From Stichopus chloronotus (Eukaryota; Echinodermata; Holothuroidea; Aspidochirotida; Stichopodidae), in contig CM037837.1 in NCBI GenBank assembly GCA_021234535.1, forward strand, positions 9,542,636 through 9,606,635: a DNA stretch of 64,000 nucleotides, in the 5' to 3' direction. The position numbers and the translations under genes are program-made. Below the pieces are notes generated by a model. It saw only the letters and a list, made by a program, of their open reading frames with translations, had not been told where the DNA came from and did no database searches. This document shows positions 60,101-64,000 of this stretch, piece after piece (the stretch's first letter is position 1; every line of letters starts with the position of its first letter).

Positions 60101-61575
60101 ATCTTTTTGAAAAATAGTTTTGTCTCGTATTCTAACGATATATGGTAATTTATAACTCTAGGATATTCACACATAGACATAATGCAAAAAATGCGCTTTT
60201 CGTTTTCATAACCTGTGAGCTTTGACTTATGACATCAGGAGTCGGGCGGACAATATACAACATACCAAGGCAGCTAGCCACCAAGTTTGAAGTTTATCCG
60301 ACTTACTGTCTAGGAGGAGCTTGGGCACACTTTCTTGCCCATTTTTGCCCATTTGACTGTTAATCACGTGACCTTTGACATCAGCATTTTTACAAAATTT
60401 CTCATATTGTCTACTTTCCATATGTGGCAGTTTTATGACTTTAGGGTATTCACAAATTGAGATAATGCTGACAATGTATTTTTCTTTTTCATGACCTGCG
60501 ACCCCAGACTTATGACATCATTGGTCAGGTGGACACTACACCTTATACAAAGGCACCTCCCCACCAAGTTTGAGGGTCATCCGTCTTACCGTCTAGCAGG
60601 AGATTGTGACTCACTTTCTGTTGTGCATATACAAACACACAAACACACGCAGGACATTATGCACCTACCGACACTGCCTTAGCGGGTCACTGGAGAGAGC
60701 CCCAGATGTCTGTTCAAGTTCATGCACAGCTCAAATCTAGCATAGCTGCCAGAAAATTCCATTGCTGCATGAAGGTCTCTCATATGAACAAACGTATCCC
60801 GCCCTCTCTGCTGGCAATCCTGTTATGACTTGGGCTACATGGAAAAGGGGAATTCCAGTCACTTTTTGCCGGGACTTTCCTCTTGTCCGAAGAAGGAACT
60901 GAGTGGAAGTGCACCCCTTCTCCCTAACTAACTAACCCCAGTGGGAAATCCAGATCCACGTCATTTGTATACCATGAGGCACACCTACATAAGGACTACT
61001 GAACCACCAAGTTTTGGCTAAATTTTACAAGGGGTGTAGACTACCATTTACGTGTCATTTTTGGTAAATTTAACCCCTCAAGTGAGTACAATATCTCCTC
61101 CCAGTATACTACGTATAGGGATGAGATAACAATGAAGGAAAAACTGTAACTGACTTAAAAATGCAAAGGAGTTTCCAAAGGAGGCCTTTTTTCACTAAAG
61201 ATACTTGCAAGGTTGCAAGTATTTTTAGTGAAAAGTAGTACATGTAATTTCATTATTTAAATATCTTTGTTTTTAATTTCACTATTTAAGATAGTACATG
61301 AAATTTCAAAGTTCTTGGAAAAGGACTACAGATCCATTTCATTTTTTTTATCTTCTATTCTCCATAAGATTTTTCATATCTTACCACTAATCTGTCCTGA
61401 GAGCATCCTGAAGAATATTCTAAACTGAAGTTGGAGAAGGTCAACATGATTCTCTGGTCATAGTCTGCACTTATATCAATAGTACAAGATAGGTCGTTAC
61501 CGTACTCATTTGGCCATCCAGGTGAGGTCACATAAGTACCACTGGTGGTGATGTATTGATAACTACAAGGAGCAG
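11989..61575 (-). CDS. Multi-CUB-domain secreted protein, 3' part (14 exons in window)
   Basis: Fourteen minus-strand exons encode seven consecutive CUB domains and then stop. CUB domains are about 110-residue extracellular beta-sandwich modules used for protein or ligand binding. Exons joined in order (61385-61575, 57647-57797, 55869-56068, 48258-48408, 45299-45489, 36865-37027, 31939-32159, 31118-31280, 26981-27162, 23943-24099, 18031-18191, 16076-16268, 13062-13255, 11989-12150) give one frame of about 825 residues. Every donor reads GTAAG, GTGAGT or GTATGT and every acceptor ends in AG. The first exon starts in phase 1, so it needs an upstream exon and the gene is 5'-partial. No EGF, sushi, protease or transmembrane segment was seen. 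The nearest general resemblance is to cubilin-like or CUB-only proteins; no orthologue can be named. N-glycosylation sequons recur at equivalent places (NVT or NGT early, NFS in the SNFSLEYS strand). Confidence 0.85.
12151..13061 (-). other. Intron inside CUB G (phase 0)
   Basis: A 911-bp intron with donor GTATGT and acceptor TTTCTGTAG. No repeat or element recognised. Confidence 0.85.
13062..13255 (-). CDS. CUB G first half exon
   Basis: It encodes [20 protein letters not shown], then [21 protein letters not shown] and DCSFDSVSV. First, second and third cysteines are present, with the third before the family's F/Y-D-x-V. It starts in phase 1 after a T-rich tract ending CCTCAG and ends on a codon boundary. 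Confidence 0.9.
13410..14400 (+). repeat. Dispersed repeat 'X', copy 2
   Basis: Begins with AATATACTGAGGGAAGGTAT, as copy 1 does near 10350, followed by the same CTGCCAGACAT-type segment and TTTGACCTTGTGACCTTTAA. It is older or more rearranged than the other copies, and its end is unclear. Confidence 0.6.
14775..14818. repeat. (GTCA)n microsatellite
   Basis: About ten near-perfect tetranucleotide repeats, grading into GTTA. Confidence 0.95.
16076..16268 (-). CDS. CUB F second half exon
   Basis: Reads [20 protein letters not shown], then [29 protein letters not shown] and a short extra tail [11 protein letters not shown] before the donor GTGAGT. The tail makes this the longest second half (193 bp). 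It fills the linker to CUB G, which resembles the others least. Confidence 0.88.
16269..18030 (-). other. Intron inside CUB F (phase 0)
   Basis: A 1.8-kb intron. The part at about 16610-16760 is similar to 58955-59130 in the intron of CUB A (shared GAGACTGAGTGG-type and TTTGTATGC strings), a trace of unit duplication. GCAAGAAATGG repeats at about 17010 and 17145. Confidence 0.85.
18031..18191 (-). CDS. CUB F first half exon, N-terminally short
   Basis: After the split codon it reads [20 protein letters not shown], then [20 protein letters not shown] and CSYDKLM. It lacks the first CUB cysteine but keeps the second (NLAC), so domain F has an odd cysteine. The GTG codon near its start is not an initiation site; the acceptor TTCTTCAG lies 14 bases upstream of it. 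This is the shortest first half (161 bp). Confidence 0.85.
19350..20770. repeat. Cluster of GTCCGTCC and GTTACATTAGCAAC motifs
   Basis: The 14-mer GTTACATTAGCAAC occurs exactly at 19750, 19941, 20109 and 20719, inverted at 20299-20312 and with one change at 20526. GTCCGTCC or its reverse complement occurs at 19357, 19733, 19910, 20099, 20137, 20514 and 20707, mostly 8-24 bases before the 14-mer. Intervening sequence is not repeated. At 20092-20150 two inverted GTCCGTCC copies can form a stem around the 14-mer. Function unknown. Confidence 0.85.
21060..21340 (-). pseudogene. LINE reverse transcriptase relic
   Basis: On the minus strand, in broken frames, one reads [11 protein letters not shown] (21188-21220), the palm-A motif of non-LTR retrotransposon reverse transcriptases, then a [14 protein letters not shown] string as in the following helix. 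A short CR1/L2-type fragment with no flanking structure left. Confidence 0.65.
21840..22790 (+). pseudogene. LINE reverse transcriptase relic
   Basis: Shifting plus-strand frames give [21 protein letters not shown], the palm-A motif [12 protein letters not shown] (22386-22421), an FYFNKMICL string in place of the usual LYINDL and a decayed catalytic box near 22615. The order matches non-LTR reverse transcriptases of the CR1/L2 kind. Dense stops and shifts show it is old. Confidence 0.65.
23943..24099 (-). CDS. CUB E second half exon
   Basis: Reads [18 protein letters not shown], then [18 protein letters not shown] and [11 protein letters not shown]. The fourth CUB cysteine is present (TLCG). 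The usual S/T-D in the FxSD strand reads HTN, so the calcium-binding pattern is weakened. The donor GTGAGT leaves one base of a split codon. Confidence 0.88.
24100..26980 (-). other. Intron inside CUB E (phase 0)
   Basis: A 2.9-kb intron. A (TA)n run lies at 25021-25045. A 126-bp exon-like open segment lies at 25363-25488 (see findings). The stretch at 24230-24350 resembles 31370-31520 and 59440-59600, the equivalent intron position of other units. A GC-richer patch at about 26300-26540 is unexplained. Confidence 0.8.
25021..25045. repeat. (TA)n microsatellite
   Basis: A clean dinucleotide run of about 25 bases in an AT-rich intron. Confidence 0.9.
26981..27162 (-). CDS. CUB E first half exon lacking both N-terminal cysteines
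   Basis: Reads [20 protein letters not shown], then [26 protein letters not shown] and CTGDSLK. In the other units a Cys precedes the YITTSG-like strand and another sits at LSC; here the first is absent and the second is Tyr (LNY). The third Cys is kept. The loss of both partners of one disulfide suggests the domain remained under selection. The acceptor is TTGTTGTAG; the donor is GTGAGT. Confidence 0.87.
27163..31117 (-). other. Intron between CUB D and CUB E (phase 1)
   Basis: A 4-kb intron with no recognised element. Its first part (27163-27550) resembles the flanks of other first-half exons (for example 18200-18550). The remainder is AT-rich and featureless to me. Confidence 0.8.
31118..31280 (-). 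CDS. CUB D second half exon
   Basis: Reads [20 protein letters not shown], then [20 protein letters not shown] and [11 protein letters not shown]. It has the fourth Cys and the FSTDS strand. The 163-bp length equals that of CUB C's second half, and the two share the TLCGSDIP string, marking them as close paralogues. Confidence 0.9.
31281..31938 (-). other. Intron inside CUB D (phase 0)
   Basis: The shortest intron (658 bp). No element inserted, so it may be closest to the ancestral unit. Part (31370-31520) is shared with introns of CUB A and CUB E. Confidence 0.88.
31939..32159 (-). CDS. CUB D first half exon with Pro-rich linker
   Basis: Begins [15 protein letters not shown], a proline-rich linker not seen in the other units apart from a PDPAPC trace in CUB B, then [40 protein letters not shown] and CSQDNLT. 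All three first-half cysteines are present, along with NGT and NFS sequons. The leucine-rich sequence upstream of TPPP, which starts with a Met, is intron, not a signal peptide: the acceptor CTTCTTCAG lies between them. Confidence 0.9.
32160..36864 (-). other. Intron between CUB C and CUB D (phase 1)
   Basis: A 4.7-kb intron. The region 35560-36760 is an array of the roughly 145-bp satellite. From 32.2 to 35.5 kb nothing is recognised; a short plus-strand open frame at 32901-33134 has no known resemblance. Confidence 0.8.
35560..36760 (+). repeat. Tandem satellite array 1 (about 145-bp unit, DR1 motif)
   Basis: Repeated segments carry TTGACCTC, CACCAAAAACAAT, a TACTCA/GGTACAC block, ATATGAGATCTGT and CCTTCTTGAGATAT, in that order. 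There is an exact TGACCTTTGACCT at 36616-36628 and a one-base variant at 36007-36019. Units are diverged and the spacing is irregular. The array ends just before the second-half exon of CUB C. Confidence 0.75.
36865..37027 (-). CDS. CUB C second half exon
   Basis: Reads [20 protein letters not shown], then [20 protein letters not shown] and [11 protein letters not shown]. The fourth Cys is in TLCG; an additional Cys (FEC) lies in the loop before it, so this domain has five cysteines. Acceptor TCTTCTAG, donor GTGAGT. Confidence 0.9.
38321..38341 (-). repeat. LINE 3' tail, (TTTG)n on + strand
   Basis: About five tetranucleotide units directly after AATAAACCGAAC on the minus strand, marking the 3' end of the element. 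Confidence 0.85.
38583..41834 (-). pseudogene. LINE ORF2: PHD finger, endonuclease, reverse transcriptase
   Basis: Several frames together give, in order: an N-terminal PHD-type Cys/His finger (41640-41834), an APE-like endonuclease with [14 protein letters not shown] and SDHLPIF (41478 to about 40750), the RT entry [20 protein letters not shown] and [15 protein letters not shown] (about 39800-39920), then in the next frame palm [15 protein letters not shown], the B motif [10 protein letters not shown] and a FADDAN catalytic box (39323-39739), then [15 protein letters not shown] and [19 protein letters not shown] (38857-39339), and finally a C-terminal tail ending DKYRQLF before TGA. Catalytic residues look intact; only frameshifts disable it. 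The longest open stretch is 586 codons. Endonuclease and RT types are of the CR1/L2 assemblage; the exact clade is undecided. Confidence 0.85.
41909..42634 (-). CDS. LINE ORF1 protein, coiled coil plus RRM-like domain
   Basis: A 241-residue open frame upstream of ORF2. Residues about 15-80 are heptad-rich ([18 protein letters not shown], then [17 protein letters not shown]), a coiled coil for trimerisation as in L1-like ORF1 proteins. Then [10 protein letters not shown] starts an RRM-like fold, and [28 protein letters not shown] and MLKKRNR follow as in the C-terminal nucleic-acid-binding part of L2/CR1 ORF1 proteins. Its expected role is as RNA chaperone of the element's particle. It is the only uninterrupted protein of this LINE; the end (after NCKIYIK) may be slightly altered by a late shift. 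Confidence 0.8.
   Translation of the reverse strand: MGRKGNKDDGAEDRHNDQAELKEIKDALNLLSLEMAEVSKNQKQLHMMMSTIQALQSANKEKDKKIRALEERVNDLEQYTRKDDVIITGLQIQHESYARAASNTDASKGEGAPPEELDVLQTRVLNFLDNKGIAVNSSDVSACHTLGKGRNDGKPVILMRLVNRKTKQYMLHNAKKLRGTGVYINEHLTRQNATIAKSARMLKKRNRIQNTWTRNCKIYIKTLGALDVARLVYYVFAMKMT
43335..43392. mobile_element. Possible pogo/Tigger-type terminal sequence
   Basis: On the minus strand the segment starts TATACAGTTAAACCCTG and continues with GGATAACTGAAAAGTTCGG. CAGTTAAACC plus a GGATAAC/TCGGA stretch is typical of the ends of pogo/Tigger elements in the Tc1/mariner superfamily. The other end and a transposase were not found, so this is tentative. Confidence 0.35.
45299..45489 (-). 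CDS. CUB C first half exon
   Basis: Reads [20 protein letters not shown], then [36 protein letters not shown] and CYQDKLV. All three first-half cysteines are present. The PGWP turn of the other units is PEWP. Same length (191 bp) as CUB A's first half, its closest relative. Donor GTAAGT, acceptor GCAACAG. Confidence 0.9.
46550..47545 (+). repeat. Tandem satellite array 2 (about 145-bp unit, DR1 motif)
   Basis: The clearest array: GACCTCCACC-like landmarks at about 46650, 46797, 46918, 47072, 47217 and 47363, giving spacings of roughly 120-155. Each unit continues with AATAGGG-TTCT, CTCAATGTGG-TACACC, a TCC-AAGCTTCCC block and TTGAGATATCATGTTTACAAG. Exact TGACCTTTGACCT at 46792, 46913 and 47358; variant at 47067. 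Confidence 0.85.
47562..48179. mobile_element. Foldback-type non-autonomous DNA element with inverted termini
   Basis: The ends are inverted copies: 47562-47584 (ATGGTGCGCCTAGCG...) pairs with 48157-48179 (...CTAGGCACACCAT) over 23 bases with three differences. Inside are about five tandem units of roughly 117 bp, starting near 47661, 47778, 47896, 48013 and 48091, each with a CCAAT/GATTG...AGAAACTG...CATATG string and often its reverse complement, so the element can fold on itself throughout. No coding capacity. It sits inside tandem-repeat sequence with TACATAC on both sides, a possible target-site duplication. Confidence 0.8.
48258..48408 (-). CDS. CUB B second half exon
   Basis: Reads [16 protein letters not shown], then [18 protein letters not shown] and [13 protein letters not shown]. 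The fourth Cys is in ELCG. The loop before it is shorter than in CUB C-F, as in CUB A; both exons are 151 bp. Acceptor ATTCGTAG, donor GTGAGT. Confidence 0.9.
48670..49205 (+). repeat. Tandem satellite array 3 (DR1 motif)
   Basis: Same unit as array 2, about three and a half copies, with TGACCTCTGACCT at 48707-48719 and 49143-49155 (both half-sites perfect, spacer C). Confidence 0.8.
49490..50160 (+). pseudogene. LINE reverse transcriptase relic
   Basis: Broken plus-strand frames show [10 protein letters not shown] (about 49940; usual QFGFR), then [12 protein letters not shown] (50018-50052, palm A) and [15 protein letters not shown], as in non-LTR reverse transcriptases. Stops are frequent. 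The B motif and catalytic box are gone. Confidence 0.65.
50160..51130. repeat. Segment duplicated from or to 44400-45010
   Basis: Shared order of blocks: ATTAAAGTACCCTCAA, CATGTTAAGTA, GGTAATGcT-CCAT, ATTAAAATGATACG, GAACA-CTAAATTTGTCA and finally ACATTTGATAATGCGT at both places. The copies lie in neighbouring CUB units. Confidence 0.75.
54890..55615 (+). repeat. Tandem satellite array 4 (DR1 motif)
   Basis: Diverged units with CAAAAACAATCCCAGCC and CTGAGATACTG landmarks, recurring about every 290 bases (55140 and 55440). Exact TGACCTTTGACCT at 55193-55205; near-matches at about 55050 and 55493. The array ends in a (CA)n run close to the first-half exon of CUB B. Confidence 0.7.
55615..55652. 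repeat. (CA)n microsatellite
   Basis: A CA dinucleotide run with one CG interruption, at the end of satellite array 4. Similar CA-rich ends follow the satellite at about 62870 and 63530. Confidence 0.95.
55869..56068 (-). CDS. CUB B first half exon
   Basis: After the split codon it reads [18 protein letters not shown], then [33 protein letters not shown] and CSQDKLV. All three cysteines are present, with an NVT sequon. The preceding intron reads on the minus strand as a hydrophobic string ending ILLQTSS, which mimics a signal peptide; the acceptor CCTCAACAG separates it. Closest relative of the exon relic at 61672-61744. Confidence 0.9.
56069..57646 (-). other. Intron between CUB A and CUB B (phase 1)
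   Basis: A 1.6-kb intron without inserted elements apart from an A-run at about 57349. Probably close to the ancestral inter-unit intron; copies of its parts recur at 45640-46425 and 63150-64000. Confidence 0.85.
57647..57797 (-). CDS. CUB A second half exon
   Basis: Reads [17 protein letters not shown], then [20 protein letters not shown] and [13 protein letters not shown]. The fourth Cys is in ILC, followed by Asp where the other units have Gly. Acceptor TCCATAG, donor GTGAGT. Confidence 0.9.
57798..61384 (-). other. Intron inside CUB A (phase 0)
   Basis: A 3.6-kb intron. Its first 220 bases match the equivalent part of the CUB B intron. It contains repeat X copy 3. The rest (58.1-59.7 kb) holds only the traces shared with the CUB F and D introns (58955-59130 and 59440-59600). 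Confidence 0.85.
59725..61110 (+). repeat. Dispersed repeat 'X', copy 3, with about 282-bp internal tandem units
   Basis: Starts like copies 1 and 2 (ATACTGAGTGAG). Three internal units begin near 59930, 60213 and 60495, each with TATGACATCA, a GGACA-TACA block, CACCAAGTTTGA-like and CTTACCGTCTAG-like strings. TGACCTTTGACAT occurs at about 60070 and 60369. Its last part (60960-61080) matches 11100-11220. Confidence 0.75.
61385..61575 (-). CDS. CUB A first half exon (5'-most exon in window)
   Basis: Reads [20 protein letters not shown], then [36 protein letters not shown] and CSQDRLV. Three cysteines and an NFS sequon. It starts with two bases of a split codon, so an upstream exon ending in phase 1 must exist beyond the window. 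Donor GTAAGA, acceptor CAACAG. Confidence 0.9.
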
Positions 61576-61671
61576 CTGTTGTGGAAGCGTGTAATAAGAT
61601 GCAAAGCAGAATGAGAAAGAAAAAGTAGAAAAAGTCAGACAAAACACTTGTAATTTTGTAATACTTCTGAC

Positions 61672-61744
61672 TACCCAGATGAGGCAACATTAGTACCACT
61701 GGTGGTGATGTAACTATCAATGCTGCAAGGAGCAGGATCGGGAG
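61672..61744 (-). pseudogene. Truncated CUB first-half exon relic
   Basis: After an acceptor CTCAACAG it reads [18 protein letters not shown], then VASSG and a stop (TAG at 61674-61672). Compared with CUB B's exon it is cut after about 24 codons, and the sequence then runs straight into the polypyrimidine tract of CUB A's exon. It has no donor site. A leftover of a unit whose remainder was deleted. Confidence 0.85.
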
Positions 61745-62019
61745 CTGTTGAGGAAGTTTGTAATAACATGCAAAACAGAATAAGAGAGACAAAGTAGAAT
61801 AAAGTGGACAGAACACAATCATACGAGTTGTGTGCTCTCTGGCAACCAAATCCTGCTACAACCAAGTAGAAGATATATTGACTTAAAAATTAGTAACGCA
61901 ATGACTGTGTTACTGACAAAATCGCTGTAACATGTATTATGTGTTAAACCAGAAAGCCAGGAGGCATTGTGGTTTCGATGATTCAATTACAGTATGAGTA
62001 TTTTGAATCTGGCATATTG

Positions 62020-62870
62020 CATGTTGTGAGGATATGTTGATCTCAAATGATTTTTTACCTCTAACAAAATCAATAAGTGTCTTGCACCTAATAAGGTGCA
62101 TCTGAAAATCAAATATGACATATGTCCAAGCTTCCTTTAATGTTTGCAAGGCTTTCACAACTTGACCCCAGTTGACCCCAAATTATTGTTGGCCTCAGTA
62201 AGCTAGTTTTGCTCAATAAGGCGCAACTTCAAACAACATATCAGTTTTGTAGATGCTTCCCTTCTTGAAATATCATGTTCATAATATTTTAACAATTTGA
62301 CCTCCTTTGACCCAGAGTGACCTTGATCTCCACCAAAAACGATAGGCTTCTTCTATTTAATGTAATACATTGACAAACTACATACCAAAAGTTTCCACGA
62401 TTCCTACCTTGAGATATTATGTTAAAATTTTCAGTATCGATTTCTGGTGACCTCAGATGACATTTGACCTCTGACAAAAACAATAGGGTTCTTCCACTTG
62501 ATATGACCAATTGACACACTAAGTATGAGAAGTATCCATCATTCCTACCTTGAGATATTGTGTTAACAAGATTTTCAGTGTTTGACCTCTGGTGACCTCA
62601 GATGACATGTGACCTCTATCAAAAATTACAGGGTTTTTTCTCTCAATATGGGGCATCTATGTACCAAGTTTGAGAATTGTCAGCGGTTCTCTTCTTAAGA
62701 TACTGTGATAACAAGATTTTCAGTGTTAGACCTCTAGTGACCTCAGATGGCCTTTGACCTCCACCAAAAACAATAGGTCTCTTCCTCTCAATATGGGGCA
62801 TCTATGTACCAAGTTTGGAAAATTTCCATCTTTCCCTTCTTGAGATACTGCGATAACGTCCTGGGCGTCA
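62020..62870 (+). repeat. Tandem satellite array 5 (about 145-bp unit)
   Basis: About five units with TTGACCTC and CAAAAACAATAGG landmarks at roughly 62330, 62475, 62618 and 62762, a regular spacing near 145. A one-base variant of TGACCTTTGACCT at 62748-62760. The array ends in CA-rich sequence. Confidence 0.8.
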
Positions 62871-62960
62871 CAAACACACACGCACTCACGCACACCCCCA
62901 CACACACGCAATCATGACCGCATAGGTTTCTCTTTTCATCGCAACCAATAAAACTGGGGA

Positions 62961-63870
62961 GAGCAATTTCAAAACAATGAATACCTTGCCATTTCACAAG
63001 AAATGACATGTCAAGTATGAAAGCTATCCAACATACTTATCTTGAGATATCGTGTGCACAAGCCATAGCATCACAAACACACAGTGTCACATACACACAC
63101 CCAATCATGAATGCATACTATTTCTCATTTCATTGAAACCAAAATTGAGACAAAGTACGGCCTACTTGGAATTCTATTACAATTCTAAAAGTTTCAAGTA
63201 GTTTACAATTGCTGGATGGATTAAATGAAACAATACACATATCTGTTGCAGGTTTACATATAGTCAAATATTTTAGTTACAGTAGTTATGTTTTTTAGGT
63301 GAAGAGGAAAATGTTGTAAAAGTCTTGATATATATTTTCTTTTTCCCATAATTTAGCAAAAACTTGTTAGAGGTTGCATTGCAAATTATGTAACATTTAT
63401 TAACTACGGAGAGCAGTTTCAAGATAATGAATACCTTGCCATTTTACCAGAAACGACATGTCAAGTACGTAAGCTATCCAACGTACTTATCTTGAGATAT
63501 TGTGTGCCCAAGTTATATATCACAAACACACACAGTCACATATATACACACACGCAATCATGAACGCATAAATTACTGTTTTTAAGAAACCAAAATGGAG
63601 AAAAAACAGATTTCCTGGAATTCCATTACACTTCTGAGTATTAGAAAATTCATTTTAAATACAGTTTCAAGTAGATTGTTATCACTGGATAGATGAATGG
63701 AAACACTACATATTTCTGTTCTACCTTTATACAGTATATTTCAATATTTTTCTGGCCTAATATTGTCACTCATATCATATTTTTAGTAGTTACATTATTT
63801 TGAGGTGAAGAGGAAAATGTTTTAAAAGTGCTTGACTTGTACTTTTCCCAAATTTTAGCCAAGCTTATTG
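62961..63870. repeat. Tandem duplication, about 450-bp offset
   Basis: GAGCAATTTCAAAACAATGA at 62961 recurs with few changes at 63411, and CTTATCTTGAGATAT at 63036 recurs at 63486; the following CA-rich and AATCATGAA-GCATA segments recur too. A more diverged third copy of the same sequence lies at 56290-56480. Confidence 0.8.
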
Positions 63871-64000
63871 TTAAAATTTACATTGCAAATTGTGTAAACT
63901 TGTGTGCATACAGTATCCAACAAATAAACAGTGCGAGCAAACACAGTTGACTATTTCATGTCATAAAACAAAAAAAAAAAAAAACTAAAAGTAGTCCAAC

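Larger units (their letters stand above)
61745..64000 (-). other. Upstream intron of the CUB gene, 5' side
   Basis: No exon found. It contains satellite array 5, a 450-bp tandem duplication and, near the end, a copy of inter-CUB intron sequence that in other units precedes (in + direction) a second-half exon. Confidence 0.75.

Overview
The window looks like AT-rich metazoan nuclear DNA. Genes are split by phased GT-AG introns, and there are non-LTR and LTR retrotransposon remains, dispersed repeats and microsatellites. There is no sign of bacterial operons. A pure CUB-repeat secreted protein, BEL/Pao and CR1/L2-type elements and a TGACCTTTGACC-rich intronic satellite together suggest a marine invertebrate. 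My best but weak guess is an echinoderm-like deuterostome.

One gene dominates. On the minus strand, from beyond the right edge to the stop codon at 11989-11991, lie 14 exons coding seven consecutive CUB domains (A to G, N- to C-terminal). Each CUB is split over two exons. Introns between CUBs are phase 1 and the intron inside each CUB is phase 0. All 14 exons join into one open frame of about 825 residues, and every junction fits the GT-AG rule. The last exon ends the protein right after the last CUB, with an AATAAA signal about 180 bp further on. The 5' end (signal peptide, promoter, possibly more CUBs) is outside the window. The gene grew by duplication of a two-exon unit: intron sequence next to the exons, including the polypyrimidine tracts, is recognisably shared between copies, and one truncated exon copy remains at 61672-61744.

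Layout in + coordinates: 1-9.2 kb is transposon debris, a degenerate BEL/Pao LTR retrotransposon on the minus strand (about 1.8-6.0 kb) and a CR1-like LINE relic on the plus strand (8.1-9.2 kb). From 10.3 to 11.3 kb is a dispersed repeat. From 12.0 to 61.6 kb is the CUB gene. Its introns hold a largely intact but frameshifted CR1/L2-type LINE (38.3-42.7 kb), older LINE relics (21.1, 22.3 and 49.8 kb), five arrays of a roughly 145-bp tandem repeat carrying DR1-type TGACCT-N-TGACCT motifs, a foldback element at 47562-48179, and a cluster of a repeated GTCCGTCC / GTTACATTAGCAAC motif at 19.3-20.8 kb that includes a perfect inverted repeat. From 61.8 to 64.0 kb is further intron, with a local tandem duplication.

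No second protein-coding gene could be supported. Domain calls come from motif recognition by eye; no database search was run.
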